Positions 1-7,358 of a DNA stretch of 64,000 bases are shown here, in pieces. Source of the stretch: Halorubrum vacuolatum. GTDB taxonomy: Archaea; Halobacteriota; Halobacteria; Halobacteriales; Haloferacaceae. The stretch's first letter is position 1. Each line of letters begins with the position of its first letter. Below the pieces are notes generated by a model. That model made no database searches and had not been told where the DNA came from. It saw only the letters and a list, made by a program, of their open reading frames with translations. The stretch lies in the NCBI RefSeq assembly GCF_900188065.1, contig NZ_FZNQ01000004.1, positions 62,001 to 126,000 of the forward strand, read 5' to 3'. The position numbers and the translations under genes are program-made.

Positions 1-663
1 GAGGCCCATCTCGCCGCGTCGTTCCTCGGCGCCGGCCTCCGAGGCGGCCGTCTCGCCGGGGCGGAACTCGATCACATCGAACCCACGCGCGGGCTCCGTG
101 ATCCGATAGGTCGGGGCATCGGCGGCCTCGTCGCTCGCGGCCGGCACGTTGACGTTGATCACGTCGGCGCCTAAGGGGAGTCCGTCGCGTTCGAACCGTT
201 CGACGAGCGCCACGGCCACCCGCCCGGCGAGCGCGAAGTCGTCCCGCCCCGTCGTCGGCGACACCGGGAGGTTCCCCCGATCGTACATCGAGACGGCGAT
301 CCCCGGCGTGCCGAGGAACGCGGCCTCCATCGCCGCGCCCACCGTCCCCGACTGCCCGAGGATGTGCGCGCCGATGTTCGGGCCGTGATTACAGCCGGAG
401 ACGACGAGGTCGGGATCAAGCCCGAGCGCGACGTCCGCGACCGCGACGCAGTCGGCGGGAGTTCCCTCCACCGCGTAGCCGAACGGCGTCTCCGCGTACT
501 CCACCGTCGTCTCCCACCAGGACCGCCGGCCGCCGACGCCGGACTGGTTCGTCGCCGGCGCGACCACGGTCACGCGGTGGTCGGCGGCGAGCGCGTCGTG
601 AAGCGCCCGGAGGCCGGCGGCGTCGATGCCGTCGTCGTTCGTGAGGAGAATATCAACGCTCAT
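1..663 (-). CDS. surE: 5'/3'-nucleotidase SurE (C-terminus cut by window edge)
   Basis: SurE-family acid phosphatase that hydrolyses nucleoside 5'- and 3'-monophosphates with a divalent metal; cytosolic. The translated reverse strand opens MSVDILLTNDDGIDAAGL, where the paired aspartates of NDDG (residues 10-11) are the family metal ligands. The NQSG motif follows (Ser41), and then SGCNHGPNIG, which carries the conserved metal-binding asparagine. The start ATG is at 661-663, and 221 codons are visible before the window ends. The gene is transcribed away from carA, in the same direction and about 80 nt downstream of it, so co-transcription is possible but not shown. The assignment is secure from three motifs in order; the C-terminal dimerisation tail cannot be assessed. 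Confidence 0.95.
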   Translation of the reverse strand, partial: MSVDILLTNDDGIDAAGLRALHDALAADHRVTVVAPATNQSGVGGRRSWWETTVEYAETPFGYAVEGTPADCVAVADVALGLDPDLVVSGCNHGPNIGAHILGQSGTVGAAMEAAFLGTPGIAVSMYDRGNLPVSPTTGRDDFALAGRVAVALVERFERDGLPLGADVINVNVPAASDEAADAPTYRITEPARGFDVIEFRPGETAASEAGAEERRGEMGL

Positions 664-743
664 ACTCCTCTCTGGTCACCGCGGGTAAAAACCTCGGCGA
701 AACGCGATCCGCGGTCGGCCGAGTCGCCGGAGACTGCCGACCC

Positions 744-1805
744 TCAGTCGGCAGCGACGCGGCGACGGGCGTCCGCCATCGCCAACACGTCATCGAAGAA
801 CCCGAGCGAGTCGTGCGGGCCGGGGTTCGCCTCGGGGTGGTACTGCCGCGTGATGACCTCCAGTTCCTCGCTGTCGAGTCCCTCGACGGTGTCGTCGTTG
901 ACGTTCACCTGGGTCACCTCCAGCGGGCCGGTGTCGTCGACGGTGTAGCCGTGGTTCTGTGTCGTCATGACCACCTGCCCGGTGCGGAGGTCGCGGACGG
1001 GCTGGTTGACGCCGCGGTGACCGAAGGCCATCTTCTTCGTGGAGCCGCCGAGTGCGCTCGCGATGATCTGCTGGCCGAGACAGATTCCCGCAAGGGGCAA
1101 CTCGCCCGCGAAGGCGTCGACGACCGCCTGCGCGTCGACGAAGTTCTCCGGGTCGCCGGGGCCGTTCGAGATGAAGAGCACGTCCGGGTCGATCGCCTCG
1201 ACCGCCTCCGGTGTCGCGTCGTACGGAAGGACGTGGACGTCCGCGCCGCGCTCGGTCAGCGAGCTGATGATCGAACCCTTCGCGCCGCAGTCGATGAGCG
1301 CCACGTCGACCTCGCCGCCGCCCTCGTGGACGGTCGGCTCCGCGATGGTGACCTGCGCGCCGATGTCGGTATGGTCGCTCATCGGGACGCAGGCCTCCAT
1401 CTCCGCGACCGCGTCCTCGGGTGTGACGTCCTCGCCGGCGGCGATCCCGCAGGCCATCGCACCCTCCTCGCGGACGGTCGTGACGATCTCGCGGGTGTCG
1501 ACGTGGTCGACGGCGGGAACGTCCTCGCCCGCCAGCCATTCGGCGACGTCGTCGGTCATCTCGCGGGCGATCGCCGCGCGGGGATGAACCGTCTCGGATT
1601 CGAATCGCTCCGCTCGGACGCCGTAGTTCCCGATCAAGGGGTATGAGAAGGTCAGGATCTGTTCGGCGTAGGAGGGATCGGTCAGCGATTCCTCGTAGCC
1701 GGTGTACGCGGTCGTGAACACCAGTTCACCACGTGTACGCCCCGGCACGCGGGTGCGTGCTTCGAGCACGCGCCCGTCGGCCAGCGCGATGTAGGCGTCC
1801 GACAT
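744..1805 (-). CDS. carA: Carbamoyl-phosphate synthase small (glutaminase) subunit
   Basis: Class I glutamine amidotransferase subunit that hydrolyses glutamine and channels ammonia to the CarB synthase, feeding arginine and pyrimidine synthesis. The N-terminal CPSase small-chain domain (ALADGRVLEA, TGYEESLTDPSYAEQI) is followed by the amidotransferase domain with the nucleophile in GICLGQQII and the His/Glu pair in QYHPEANPG. The reading frame extends six codons upstream, but I choose the ATG at 1803-1805. It gives the usual MSDAYIAL start, and an AT-rich box (TTTATTA on the minus strand, about 1829-1837) lies about 27 nt before it, giving a leaderless transcript. 353 aa is a normal length. 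It is divergent from an Lrp-type regulator, with a 19-bp palindrome between them. No carB is present in the window. Confidence 0.95.
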   Translation of the reverse strand: MSDAYIALADGRVLEARTRVPGRTRGELVFTTAYTGYEESLTDPSYAEQILTFSYPLIGNYGVRAERFESETVHPRAAIAREMTDDVAEWLAGEDVPAVDHVDTREIVTTVREEGAMACGIAAGEDVTPEDAVAEMEACVPMSDHTDIGAQVTIAEPTVHEGGGEVDVALIDCGAKGSIISSLTERGADVHVLPYDATPEAVEAIDPDVLFISNGPGDPENFVDAQAVVDAFAGELPLAGICLGQQIIASALGGSTKKMAFGHRGVNQPVRDLRTGQVVMTTQNHGYTVDDTGPLEVTQVNVNDDTVEGLDSEELEVITRQYHPEANPGPHDSLGFFDDVLAMADARRRVAAD

Positions 1806-1853
1806 TACGAGATACGTATGCATGTTCGCTAATAAATGCGTCGTTCGTAGATT

Positions 1854-1872
1854 CGTTACGATATTCGTAACG
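1854..1872. promoter_or_regulatory. 19-bp palindrome between carA and lrp (candidate operator)
   Basis: Perfect inverted repeat CGTTACGA-TAT-TCGTAACG in the 96-nt gap between the divergent starts at 1805 and 1902. A partial half-site (GTCGTTCGTAG) sits just to its left at about 1840-1850. The palindrome lies roughly 20 nt beyond the carA promoter box and 30 nt before the regulator start, so a dimer bound here could affect both genes. Binding by the adjacent Lrp protein is inferred from position only. Confidence 0.6.
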
Positions 1873-1901
1873 GGTAAGTCGGACGCGCCGTACGTGACGA
1901 C

Positions 1902-2315
1902 ATGGACGACCTCGATCGACGGATCCTCTCGATCCTCCGACGGGACGCCCGAACGCCCTATACCGAGATCGCCGATCGCGTCGGGACCTCCGAGGGCACC
2001 GTGAGAAACCGCGTCGATCGGATGACCGAGGAGGGCGTTATCGAACGGTTTACCGTCACCACCCGCACGGGGAACGTCAAGGCGATGATCGAGATCTCCG
2101 TGGAAATGAACGTCAACACCGCCGCCATCGGCGAGCGGATGGTCGAGTGGGAGGAGGTCGATTTCGTCTGGCAGGTCTCCGGCGAGGAGGACGTCGTGCT
2201 CGTCGTCGATGCCGTCGACACCCGCGCCGTCAACGAGTTGATCACCAAAGCCCGCGAGATGGACGAGGTCAAATCCACCAAGACGCGGCTCATCCTCGAA
2301 GAACGGCTCGGATGA
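1902..2315 (+). CDS. Lrp/AsnC-family transcriptional regulator
   Basis: Feast/famine DNA-binding protein of 137 aa. The N-terminal AsnC-type helix-turn-helix covers residues 1-50 (MDDLDRRILSILRRDARTPY, then GTSEGTVRNRVDRM as recognition helix). A RAM/AsnC_trans_reg effector domain occupies roughly 65-137 (VNTAAIGERMVEW, VSGEEDVVLVVDA). The length is typical of the family. It is divergent from carA, and the shared intergenic palindrome suggests autoregulation and control of carbamoyl phosphate supply, possibly in response to an amino acid. From memory, an Lrp-type gene next to carA is a recurrent haloarchaeal arrangement. Family assignment is firm; the effector and targets are inference. Confidence 0.9.
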   Translation: MDDLDRRILSILRRDARTPYTEIADRVGTSEGTVRNRVDRMTEEGVIERFTVTTRTGNVKAMIEISVEMNVNTAAIGERMVEWEEVDFVWQVSGEEDVVLVVDAVDTRAVNELITKAREMDEVKSTKTRLILEERLG

Positions 2316-2390
2316 GACCCCGTGGGTGAAGGTGAGGCCATCCCGACGCGTATCGAACGCTTATTAGTCCCCGTCGACGAGGATTTCCTC

Positions 2391-3008
2391 ATGAGCACAC
2401 ATGACGCCAACGCCTCCGGGGCGGACGCCCCCGAAGTCGACGCCGCCGGGAGCGCCGACGACGCGGACGTCGAACACGAGAACGCCCTGCAAGACGTCAT
2501 CGCCGTCGACCCCGACGACACCCCACAGGGGACCGTCAACCGCCTCGACGCCCACACCGGCGACGGGATCCGACACCGCGCGTTCACCTGTCTCGTCTTC
2601 GATACGGACGGCCGCATCCTCCTCGCACAACGTGCACCCACGAAACGATTGTGGGACGGCCATTGGGACGGCACGGTCGCCTCCCACCCCGTCGAGGGCC
2701 AGAGTCAGGTCGACGCGACCGAACAGCGCTTGGAGGAGGAACTCGGTATCACCCCCGACCAGTACGACGACCTTCGGGTGACCGACCGGTTCGAATACAA
2801 ACGCTACTACCCGAACGAGGGCGTCGAGTGGGAGGTCTGTGCGGTGTTGAAGGTCACGCTCCAGGACACGTCGCTCGACCCCGACGACGAGGAGATCGGC
2901 GGGATGCTCTGGGCGGATTATGAACACCTCCACGAGAACCCCGCCCTCTACCGCCAACTCCGGCTCTGCCCGTGGTTCGAGATCGCGATGCGTCGCGACT
3001 TCGCGTAA
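2391..3008 (+). CDS. idi: Isopentenyl-diphosphate delta-isomerase, type I (Nudix fold)
   Basis: Interconverts IPP and DMAPP for isoprenoid ether-lipid, carotenoid and quinone synthesis. The Nudix-type core contains RAFTCLVFDTDGR, LWDGHWDGTVASHP (type I isomerase signature region) and the Nudix-helix equivalent ATEQRLEEELGI, followed by EYKRYYPNEGVEWEVCAV and a WADYEHL C-terminal segment. The open frame begins upstream at 2322, but I choose the ATG at 2391, because a TTATTA box at 2361-2366 lies about 27 nt upstream and MSTHDANAS gives a typical acidic haloarchaeal N-terminal extension of about 50 residues. 205 aa. It stands alone, 75 nt after the Lrp gene on the same strand. Confidence 0.93.
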   Translation: MSTHDANASGADAPEVDAAGSADDADVEHENALQDVIAVDPDDTPQGTVNRLDAHTGDGIRHRAFTCLVFDTDGRILLAQRAPTKRLWDGHWDGTVASHPVEGQSQVDATEQRLEEELGITPDQYDDLRVTDRFEYKRYYPNEGVEWEVCAVLKVTLQDTSLDPDDEEIGGMLWADYEHLHENPALYRQLRLCPWFEIAMRRDFA

Positions 3009-3047
3009 GCAGCCTTCTGTCGAGCGTTGAACGTTCGTCCCCTGGGT

Positions 3048-3067
3048 TACATGCGGCGCAACATGTA
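3048..3067. promoter_or_regulatory. Inverted repeat at the toxin-antitoxin promoter (candidate operator)
   Basis: TACATG (3048-3053) and CATGTA (3062-3067) form a 6-bp inverted repeat with an 8-nt spacer. It abuts the AT-rich GTATGAT segment about 27 nt before the favoured antitoxin ATG at 3094. AbrB-type antitoxins commonly repress their own promoter, so this is a reasonable autoregulatory site, inferred from position. Confidence 0.4.
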
Positions 3068-3093
3068 TGATGCACGAGCCGCTACTAGCGCGT

Positions 3094-3366
3094 ATGGCAG
3101 CCGAAGAAGCTCCTGAAGAAACCAAAGTCAGTGACCGAGGGATGGTCACGATCCCAGCTGACCTTCGGCGACAGCTCGATATCGAGCCTGGTGACAAACT
3201 TCGTTGGCACACTGATGAAGCGGGTACGCTCACCGTAAAGGTGGTCAAGCAGCGGTATGGAGCGTTCGAAGACGACGATATGAAGGCGCCAATGGGCGGA
3301 GATAGCCTCGAAACACATGACCTCACCGGTAACGAGGAAGATCCAGCGTTTACGGAGGATACCTGA
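3094..3366 (+). CDS. AbrB/SpoVT (MazE-like) antitoxin of a VapBC-type pair
   Basis: Small DNA-binding antitoxin with an N-terminal swapped-hairpin domain: KVSDRGMVTIPADLRRQLDIEPGDKLRW is the AbrB/MazE beta-barrel signature, here broken by writing VSDRGMVTIP and IEPGDKL as the key strands. The acidic C-terminal tail (residues about 55-90, ending EDPAFTEDT) is the likely toxin-binding region. The frame also has an ATG pair at 3067-3072; I prefer the ATG at 3094, which places the promoter box at the usual distance. Its stop at 3364-3366 is immediately followed by the toxin ATG at 3367, so the pair is one transcript. Codon use and GC are visibly lower than in neighbouring genes, suggesting transfer. 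Confidence 0.85.
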   Translation: MAAEEAPEETKVSDRGMVTIPADLRRQLDIEPGDKLRWHTDEAGTLTVKVVKQRYGAFEDDDMKAPMGGDSLETHDLTGNEEDPAFTEDT

Positions 3367-3798
3367 ATGGCAGTTGGGGTAGTCGATTCCAACATCCTCA
3401 TCGACTACAAGGACACCAGTCCGGAAACCCGCCATAAACGAGCTGAGAACATTGTCTATGCCATTGACAGCGGCGATCTCCCGGTCGCCCACGTCACGAA
3501 TTATGTTCTGTTAGAAACGCTGAACTGGATTCACGAGCGGCAGCGACACGATATTGCTGTCGACTTGAAGACTCGCCTCGCCAATTCAGCAGGGTTTGAA
3601 GTGGTCCATTGTGCCCAGAAAGACTTCCACCGTGCCATGGAACTCTTCGAGAGCTATGGGCCGCTCTCGTTTGGTGACGCGACCGTTGTAGCGTATATGC
3701 AGCGGACGGGTATCGAGTACCTCTACTCGTTTGACGATGACTTCGACGGGGTCGAGAGTATTACACGGCTAGAGACTGTTGAGAACCCATTCAATTGA
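3367..3798 (+). CDS. PIN-domain ribonuclease toxin (VapC-like)
   Basis: PIN-fold endoribonuclease, predicted to cut a specific RNA when released from its AbrB-type partner. The acidic metal ligands can be read directly: D7 in VVDSNILIDY, E50 in YVLLETLNW, the aspartate of LSFGDATVVAYM, and the terminal SFDDDFDG cluster. 143 aa is typical. The start ATG abuts the antitoxin stop with no gap, favouring coupled translation. Lower GC than the flanking idi and DUF2064 genes marks the pair as a small insertion. The substrate is not predictable from sequence. Confidence 0.88.
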   Translation: MAVGVVDSNILIDYKDTSPETRHKRAENIVYAIDSGDLPVAHVTNYVLLETLNWIHERQRHDIAVDLKTRLANSAGFEVVHCAQKDFHRAMELFESYGPLSFGDATVVAYMQRTGIEYLYSFDDDFDGVESITRLETVENPFN

Positions 3799-3887
3799 GT
3801 TTATGAAACACTCTCTCCGATGTCCCCACCGATACACCCTGTCCCCGAAACGCCGAGTTCAAGACGATTCCGCCGCCACCTCCGTGT

Positions 3888-4652
3888 ATGACCATCGTCG
3901 TCGCGTTGGCGAACCCGCCGCGTGAGGGACTCGTCGGCACGGAACTGGCCGCCTCGACCCCGCTGTCGACGGCGGAGGCGGCCGATCTCTATGAGGCACA
4001 GCTCCGTGATCTCGTGCTCGCCGTCGACCGATCGGGTGGCGACCTGCTTATCAACTACCCCGAGCCGGACGCACTTCCCGAGGCGTACCGGACGGAGCGC
4101 TCCCCGGAGGCCGAGTTGCGCGCGGTCGTCGCCGACACGCTCGGCGGGACCGAGGAGGTTCGGTTCGAGCCGCAGGTCGGCTCGACGGTCAGCGCCCGCG
4201 CGGGCAACACCGTCACCCACCTGCTCCGCGAGGAGGGGGCCGACTCCGTGGCGGTCATGACGCCGACGACGCCGCTCTGTTCGCGGACGACCATCGATGC
4301 GGCCGCGATGAAGCTCCGAACCAACGGCGTCGTCCTCGGGCCGTCCACCGAGGGTCGGGTCCACTACGCGGGCTTCACCCAACCGATCGATTTCGAGGCG
4401 GCCTTCGAGCGGCCGAGCCTGTCGACGCTCGCTCAGCGGGGTCGTGACGCCGGGCTCGATGTCGAGTTCATCGAGCCGTTGCCCGTTCTGGAAACCGGGC
4501 GGGACCTGCTCGATGTCGTGCCCACGTTGCGCGCGCGGTTCACCGCCGAGCGCGTCGTCCCCAAACACGTCTCCGAGTTCGTCTACGATCACGGGCTCGA
4601 TGTCGTCGTAGAGGACGGCGAGACGCGGCTCGTTCGAGAGGAGACTGAATAG
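3888..4652 (+). CDS. DUF2064-like nucleotidyl/glycosyltransferase-fold protein
   Basis: 254-aa protein that I associate with the DUF2064 (CofC/MobA-like, TIGR04282-related) family. It has the order MTIVVALANPPREG, GGDLLINYPEP, EVRFEPQVGSTVSARAGN, VAVMTPTTPLCSRTTIDAA, and VVLGPSTEGRVHYAGF, which resembles the late substrate-binding strand seen in GT-A transferases. The canonical DD metal motif of active glycosyltransferases is not obvious; TPTTP occupies the equivalent place. Haloarchaeal members are mostly uncharacterised, so no reaction is assigned. It is preceded by the toxin-antitoxin pair and followed by a 346-nt non-coding stretch. Confidence 0.7.
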   Translation: MTIVVALANPPREGLVGTELAASTPLSTAEAADLYEAQLRDLVLAVDRSGGDLLINYPEPDALPEAYRTERSPEAELRAVVADTLGGTEEVRFEPQVGSTVSARAGNTVTHLLREEGADSVAVMTPTTPLCSRTTIDAAAMKLRTNGVVLGPSTEGRVHYAGFTQPIDFEAAFERPSLSTLAQRGRDAGLDVEFIEPLPVLETGRDLLDVVPTLRARFTAERVVPKHVSEFVYDHGLDVVVEDGETRLVREETE

Positions 4653-4770
4653 GCTCCGTTGAAATGCTAGAGAGGTGGTGTATTCTGAACTCCCGTGATC
4701 AAGAGAGGGACCCAGCGAGCGATCCCGGACTCGATCGGTCAGTTATAAGTGCCACTAACCCGGTGACGAG

Positions 4771-4935
4771 AGCATATATAAACCGGCCCCTAGCGGTCGG
4801 CGCGCTCCGGTGAGCGCCCGAAGGGCGCGAACCGAGCGCGAGGGAGCCCACGGCTGATTTATAATCAGCCGTGGCGAGGCTGGGGAGGCGTGAGGTTGCG
4901 GTGTGGATTTACAACGTTCCAAGTTGGTGACGTGG
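4771..4935 (+). other. Structured non-coding element with own promoter box (candidate small RNA or dispersed repeat)
   Basis: Within the gene-free stretch 4653-4998, a strong TATA-like box (4773-4783, GCATATATAAACC) precedes GC-rich sequence with two clean hairpins: GCGCCC-GAA-GGGCGC at 4814-4828, and a 12-bp stem CCACGGCTGATT/AATCAGCCGTGG with a 3-nt loop at 4848-4874. This is followed by the G-rich run CGAGGCTGGGGAGGCGTGAGG. From memory, this hairpin-plus-GAGGCTGGGGAGG arrangement recurs in many haloarchaeal genomes as a multicopy element. No convincing coding frame exists on either strand. The remainder (4653-4770, 4936-4998) holds only an imperfect direct repeat TGACCCAYACCGAC at about 4949 and 4974. 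Confidence 0.45.
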
Positions 4936-4998
4936 AAGCGTTCAGAACTGACCCACACCGACACGCATTAGTTGACCCATACCGACCGTTCGAGTCGA

Positions 4999-5082
4999 GG
5001 TGGGATGGCAGAGCGGCCTATTGCGCCGGTCTTGAAAACCGGTAGCCTCACGGCTTCCTGGGTTCAAATCCCAGTCCCACCG
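4999..5082 (+). tRNA. tRNA-Ser (anticodon UGA)
   Basis: A complete cloverleaf can be folded by eye. The acceptor stem is GGTGGGA/TCCCACC, the D stem GCA/TGC, and the anticodon stem CCGGT/ACCGG with loop CTTGAAA, giving anticodon TGA. The long variable arm AGCC/GGCT is typical of class II tRNAs. The T stem is CTGGG/CCCAG with loop TTCAAAT, and the discriminator is G. CA follows, so the terminal CCA is only partly encoded. An AT-rich box CGCATTAG at about 4964-4971 lies 29 nt upstream and shares the 12-mer CGACACGCATTA with the superoxide dismutase promoter (5275-5286). No intron. Confidence 0.95.
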
Positions 5083-5331
5083 CATCCACCGTTCTCAAGG
5101 CTCCACCTCCGCCAGCCCGCCGGCCCCCGCCCCCACATCATGTAACGACTCATGGTTACTTCCCGTTGGCCGTCGATCGTGACTGCCGTCGTCGGATTTC
5201 GGGCGGGACCGCAATCCCAGCGGTGCTGACACGGGCTCCCCGGTAACGCTCACGTCCGGTGATCCATGATACCACGACACGCATTATCTTTAACAGGTTT
5301 CGGTTGGATCTATGAGGTGGGTGATTAACCG

Positions 5332-5931
5332 ATGAGCTACGAACTCGATCCGCTTCCGTACGATTACGACGCACTTGAACCGCACATCTCCGAGCAGGTG
5401 CTCACCTGGCACCACGACACGCACCACCAGAGCTACGTCAACGGGTGGAACGCCGCCGAGGAGACGCTCGCCGCGAACCGCGAGGAGGGAGACTTCTCCT
5501 CCTCCGGCGGCGCGCTCCGCAGCGTGACCCACAACTCCTCGGGTCACATCCTCCACGACCTGTTCTGGCAGAACATGTCGCCCGAGGGTGGCGACGAGCC
5601 CGAGGGGGCACTCGCCGACCGCATCGAGGAGGACTTCGGCTCCTATGAGGCCTGGAAGGGCGAGTTCAAGGCCGCAGGCGGCGCCGCAAGCGGCTGGGCG
5701 CTGCTGGTGTACGACACCTTCTCGAACCAGCTCCGCAACGTCGTGGTCGACAAGCACGACCAGGGCGCGATCTGGGGCGGCCACCCGATCCTCGCACTGG
5801 ACGTCTGGGAGCACTCCTACTATCACGACTACGGCCCGGCCCGCGGCGAATTCATCGACAACTTCTTCGAGGTCGTCGACTGGGAGGAGCCGTCCGCCCG
5901 CTACGAGCAGGCCGTCGAGCTGTTCGAGTAA
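5332..5931 (+). CDS. sod: Superoxide dismutase, Mn/Fe type
   Basis: Converts superoxide to oxygen and hydrogen peroxide in the cytosol. The four metal ligands are all present: H27 (LTWHHDTHH), H75 (GHILHDLFW), and D157 and H161 (LDVWEHSYYHDY). 199 aa matches the haloarchaeal Mn-SODs. The start MSYELDPLPYDYDALEPH is the family's standard N-terminus. A promoter box CATTATC/TTTAAC at about 5282-5292 gives a short leader of around 20 nt that includes GAGGTGGGTGAT, unlike the mostly leaderless neighbours. The 249 nt between tRNA-Ser and this gene contain nothing else I can support. Confidence 0.97.
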   Translation: MSYELDPLPYDYDALEPHISEQVLTWHHDTHHQSYVNGWNAAEETLAANREEGDFSSSGGALRSVTHNSSGHILHDLFWQNMSPEGGDEPEGALADRIEEDFGSYEAWKGEFKAAGGAASGWALLVYDTFSNQLRNVVVDKHDQGAIWGGHPILALDVWEHSYYHDYGPARGEFIDNFFEVVDWEEPSARYEQAVELFE

Positions 5932-6064
5932 CGTCGCTCGGACGTGTCCTTCAGGACGCGTCGAACCCCGACCGTTTTTTGAAACGCCGTGTCCGGAGAG
6001 CCCCGGGACCGTTTTTCCCGTGACTTCCGTGGCCTCTTAGCCGCCGGCCCTCCTAGCTTCGATC

Positions 6065-6358
6065 ATGCCGAAACCAAAGGAGGCCTTCGAGGAGACGTTC
6101 CCCTGTGACTTCTACACGCCCGCGGAGCTGCTCGAGCCGGATCTGCTCTACACCATCCCCGAGATCGCCCGGCTGTTACAGGGGCTCGATCCGGAGGCGA
6201 CCGTCGACCCCGATACCGAGGCGGTGCTCATCGACTGGGCGGTGCCGTGGGTGATCGTGAACGGTGAGGACCTCGTGATCGCAGAACCACTCGAGGAGAA
6301 CGGGCCGGGTTACTACGGGGTCGCGCCACACGCGCTCGAAGACGACGGGGCGCACTGA
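6065..6358 (+). CDS. Conserved haloarchaeal protein (DUF5827-like)
   Basis: 97-aa acidic protein without membrane segment or signal. It contains PKPKEAFEETFPCDFYTPAELLEPDLLYTIPEI, written here as its opening MPKPKEAFEE, a central ARLLQGLDPEATVDPDT and an AVPWVIVNGEDLVIAEP beta-rich end. I believe it corresponds to a small haloarchaeal domain of unknown function (DUF5827 from memory). It lies alone between sod and a convergent metallo-hydrolase, 17 nt from the latter's stop. No function can be assigned. Confidence 0.75.
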   Translation: MPKPKEAFEETFPCDFYTPAELLEPDLLYTIPEIARLLQGLDPEATVDPDTEAVLIDWAVPWVIVNGEDLVIAEPLEENGPGYYGVAPHALEDDGAH

Positions 6359-6375
6359 GGGGGCCTTCCAACAGC

Positions 6376-7203
6376 TCACAGCTCGTATGCCTCGCCGTCG
6401 ACGGCGAGCGGTTCGGCGAACGCCTCCTCCGCGGGGTAGTAGTGGGCGATGTGGACGAGCCGGGTTCGGGCGGCGTTCAACTCCTCGGCGAGCGCGAGCG
6501 CTCCCTCGCGGGTCATGTGTTTCGACCCGAACGTCCGTGGGACCCCGTTGGGACCCTCATGACGACCGCCGATCGGATGATACTCACAGACCGACGCCGG
6601 GACGATGGCGTCGGCGAGCAGCAGATCGGGGTCTGAAAGCGCTTCGCGCGACTCCTCGGATATCCCGTAGCTGGTGTCGCCGGTTATCGAGAGCTTCGCG
6701 TCCGTCTCCGGATCCTCGATAACGACGCCGTAGCCCAGAAGCGGCGGATGGGTGACGGGGACGAACCGGACGGTGAGGCCGCAGGCCTCGAACGGCTCGA
6801 ACGCCGGGCGGGCGTGGACGCCGATCCGGTCCTCCAGATAGTCGTATTTCGACCGGATCGTGTCGGCGACGCTCTCATCGGTCGCGGGGTCGACCTCCGC
6901 GGGTGCGTGGATCGGAACGCCGTCGACCAGCCGGTAGAGGTTGCCGAGCCCGTCGAGGTGATCGAAGTGAATGTGCGTCACGATCCCCTCGTCGGGGAGC
7001 GGCACGTCGGCCGCGAGGAACTGGCTTCGGAAGTCGGGGCTGAAATCGATAAGTAGCGACTCCTCGAGACGCTCGTTGTACACGTGGACGGAGAACCGCG
7101 ACCGAGAGATCCCGCGGTCGCGTGCGGTCCGGCAGGTCCCACAGTCACAGCCGACCGTCGGCGTGCCCGTCGTGTCGCCGGTTCCGAGGAGCGTCACCCG
7201 CAT
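6376..7203 (-). CDS. MBL-fold metallo-hydrolase (PhnP-like)
   Basis: Beta-lactamase-fold hydrolase with the metal motif THIHFDHLDGLG (HxHxDH), a downstream histidine in VTHPPLLGYG, the TGDTSYG aspartate and a terminal IAHYYP histidine. The N-terminus LLGTGDTTGTPTVGCDCGTCRTA carries the Cys-rich GCDC/CRTA segment characteristic of the PhnP subgroup, where cysteines bind a structural zinc. PhnP cleaves cyclic phosphates in phosphonate metabolism; relatives act on other cyclic phosphodiesters. No phosphonate genes are nearby, so the substrate is open. The ATG at 7201-7203 is chosen over the twelve-codon upstream extension because it begins directly at the first beta strand MRVTLLGTG. Confidence 0.85.
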   Translation of the reverse strand: MRVTLLGTGDTTGTPTVGCDCGTCRTARDRGISRSRFSVHVYNERLEESLLIDFSPDFRSQFLAADVPLPDEGIVTHIHFDHLDGLGNLYRLVDGVPIHAPAEVDPATDESVADTIRSKYDYLEDRIGVHARPAFEPFEACGLTVRFVPVTHPPLLGYGVVIEDPETDAKLSITGDTSYGISEESREALSDPDLLLADAIVPASVCEYHPIGGRHEGPNGVPRTFGSKHMTREGALALAEELNAARTRLVHIAHYYPAEEAFAEPLAVDGEAYEL

Positions 7204-7358
7204 TGGTTCCCCTCGACTCCCCATCCGTTTAGCGTGCACGATCCGCGGTGTGGGAGGGGCGTGTTCCGAGGCGTTTCGTGTCCTCGATCCGCGGCGTTGC
7301 AGTTCACAGCGCCCCCGCTGACGCGGGGTTTATACTCACCCGTGGCTAACGACCGACG

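Noticed and set aside
4648-4680. Possible insertion-sequence terminus (GGCTCCGTTGAAATGC)
   Set aside because: It recalls ends of haloarchaeal IS elements, but I find no partner inverted repeat or transposase fragment.
4755-4964. Minus-strand 69-codon ORF
   Set aside because: It lies over the hairpin element, has no family features and no promoter; probably a by-product of GC-rich repeat sequence.
5083-5331. Small gene between tRNA-Ser and sod
   Set aside because: No frame with promoter and plausible start; only the sod promoter is supportable.
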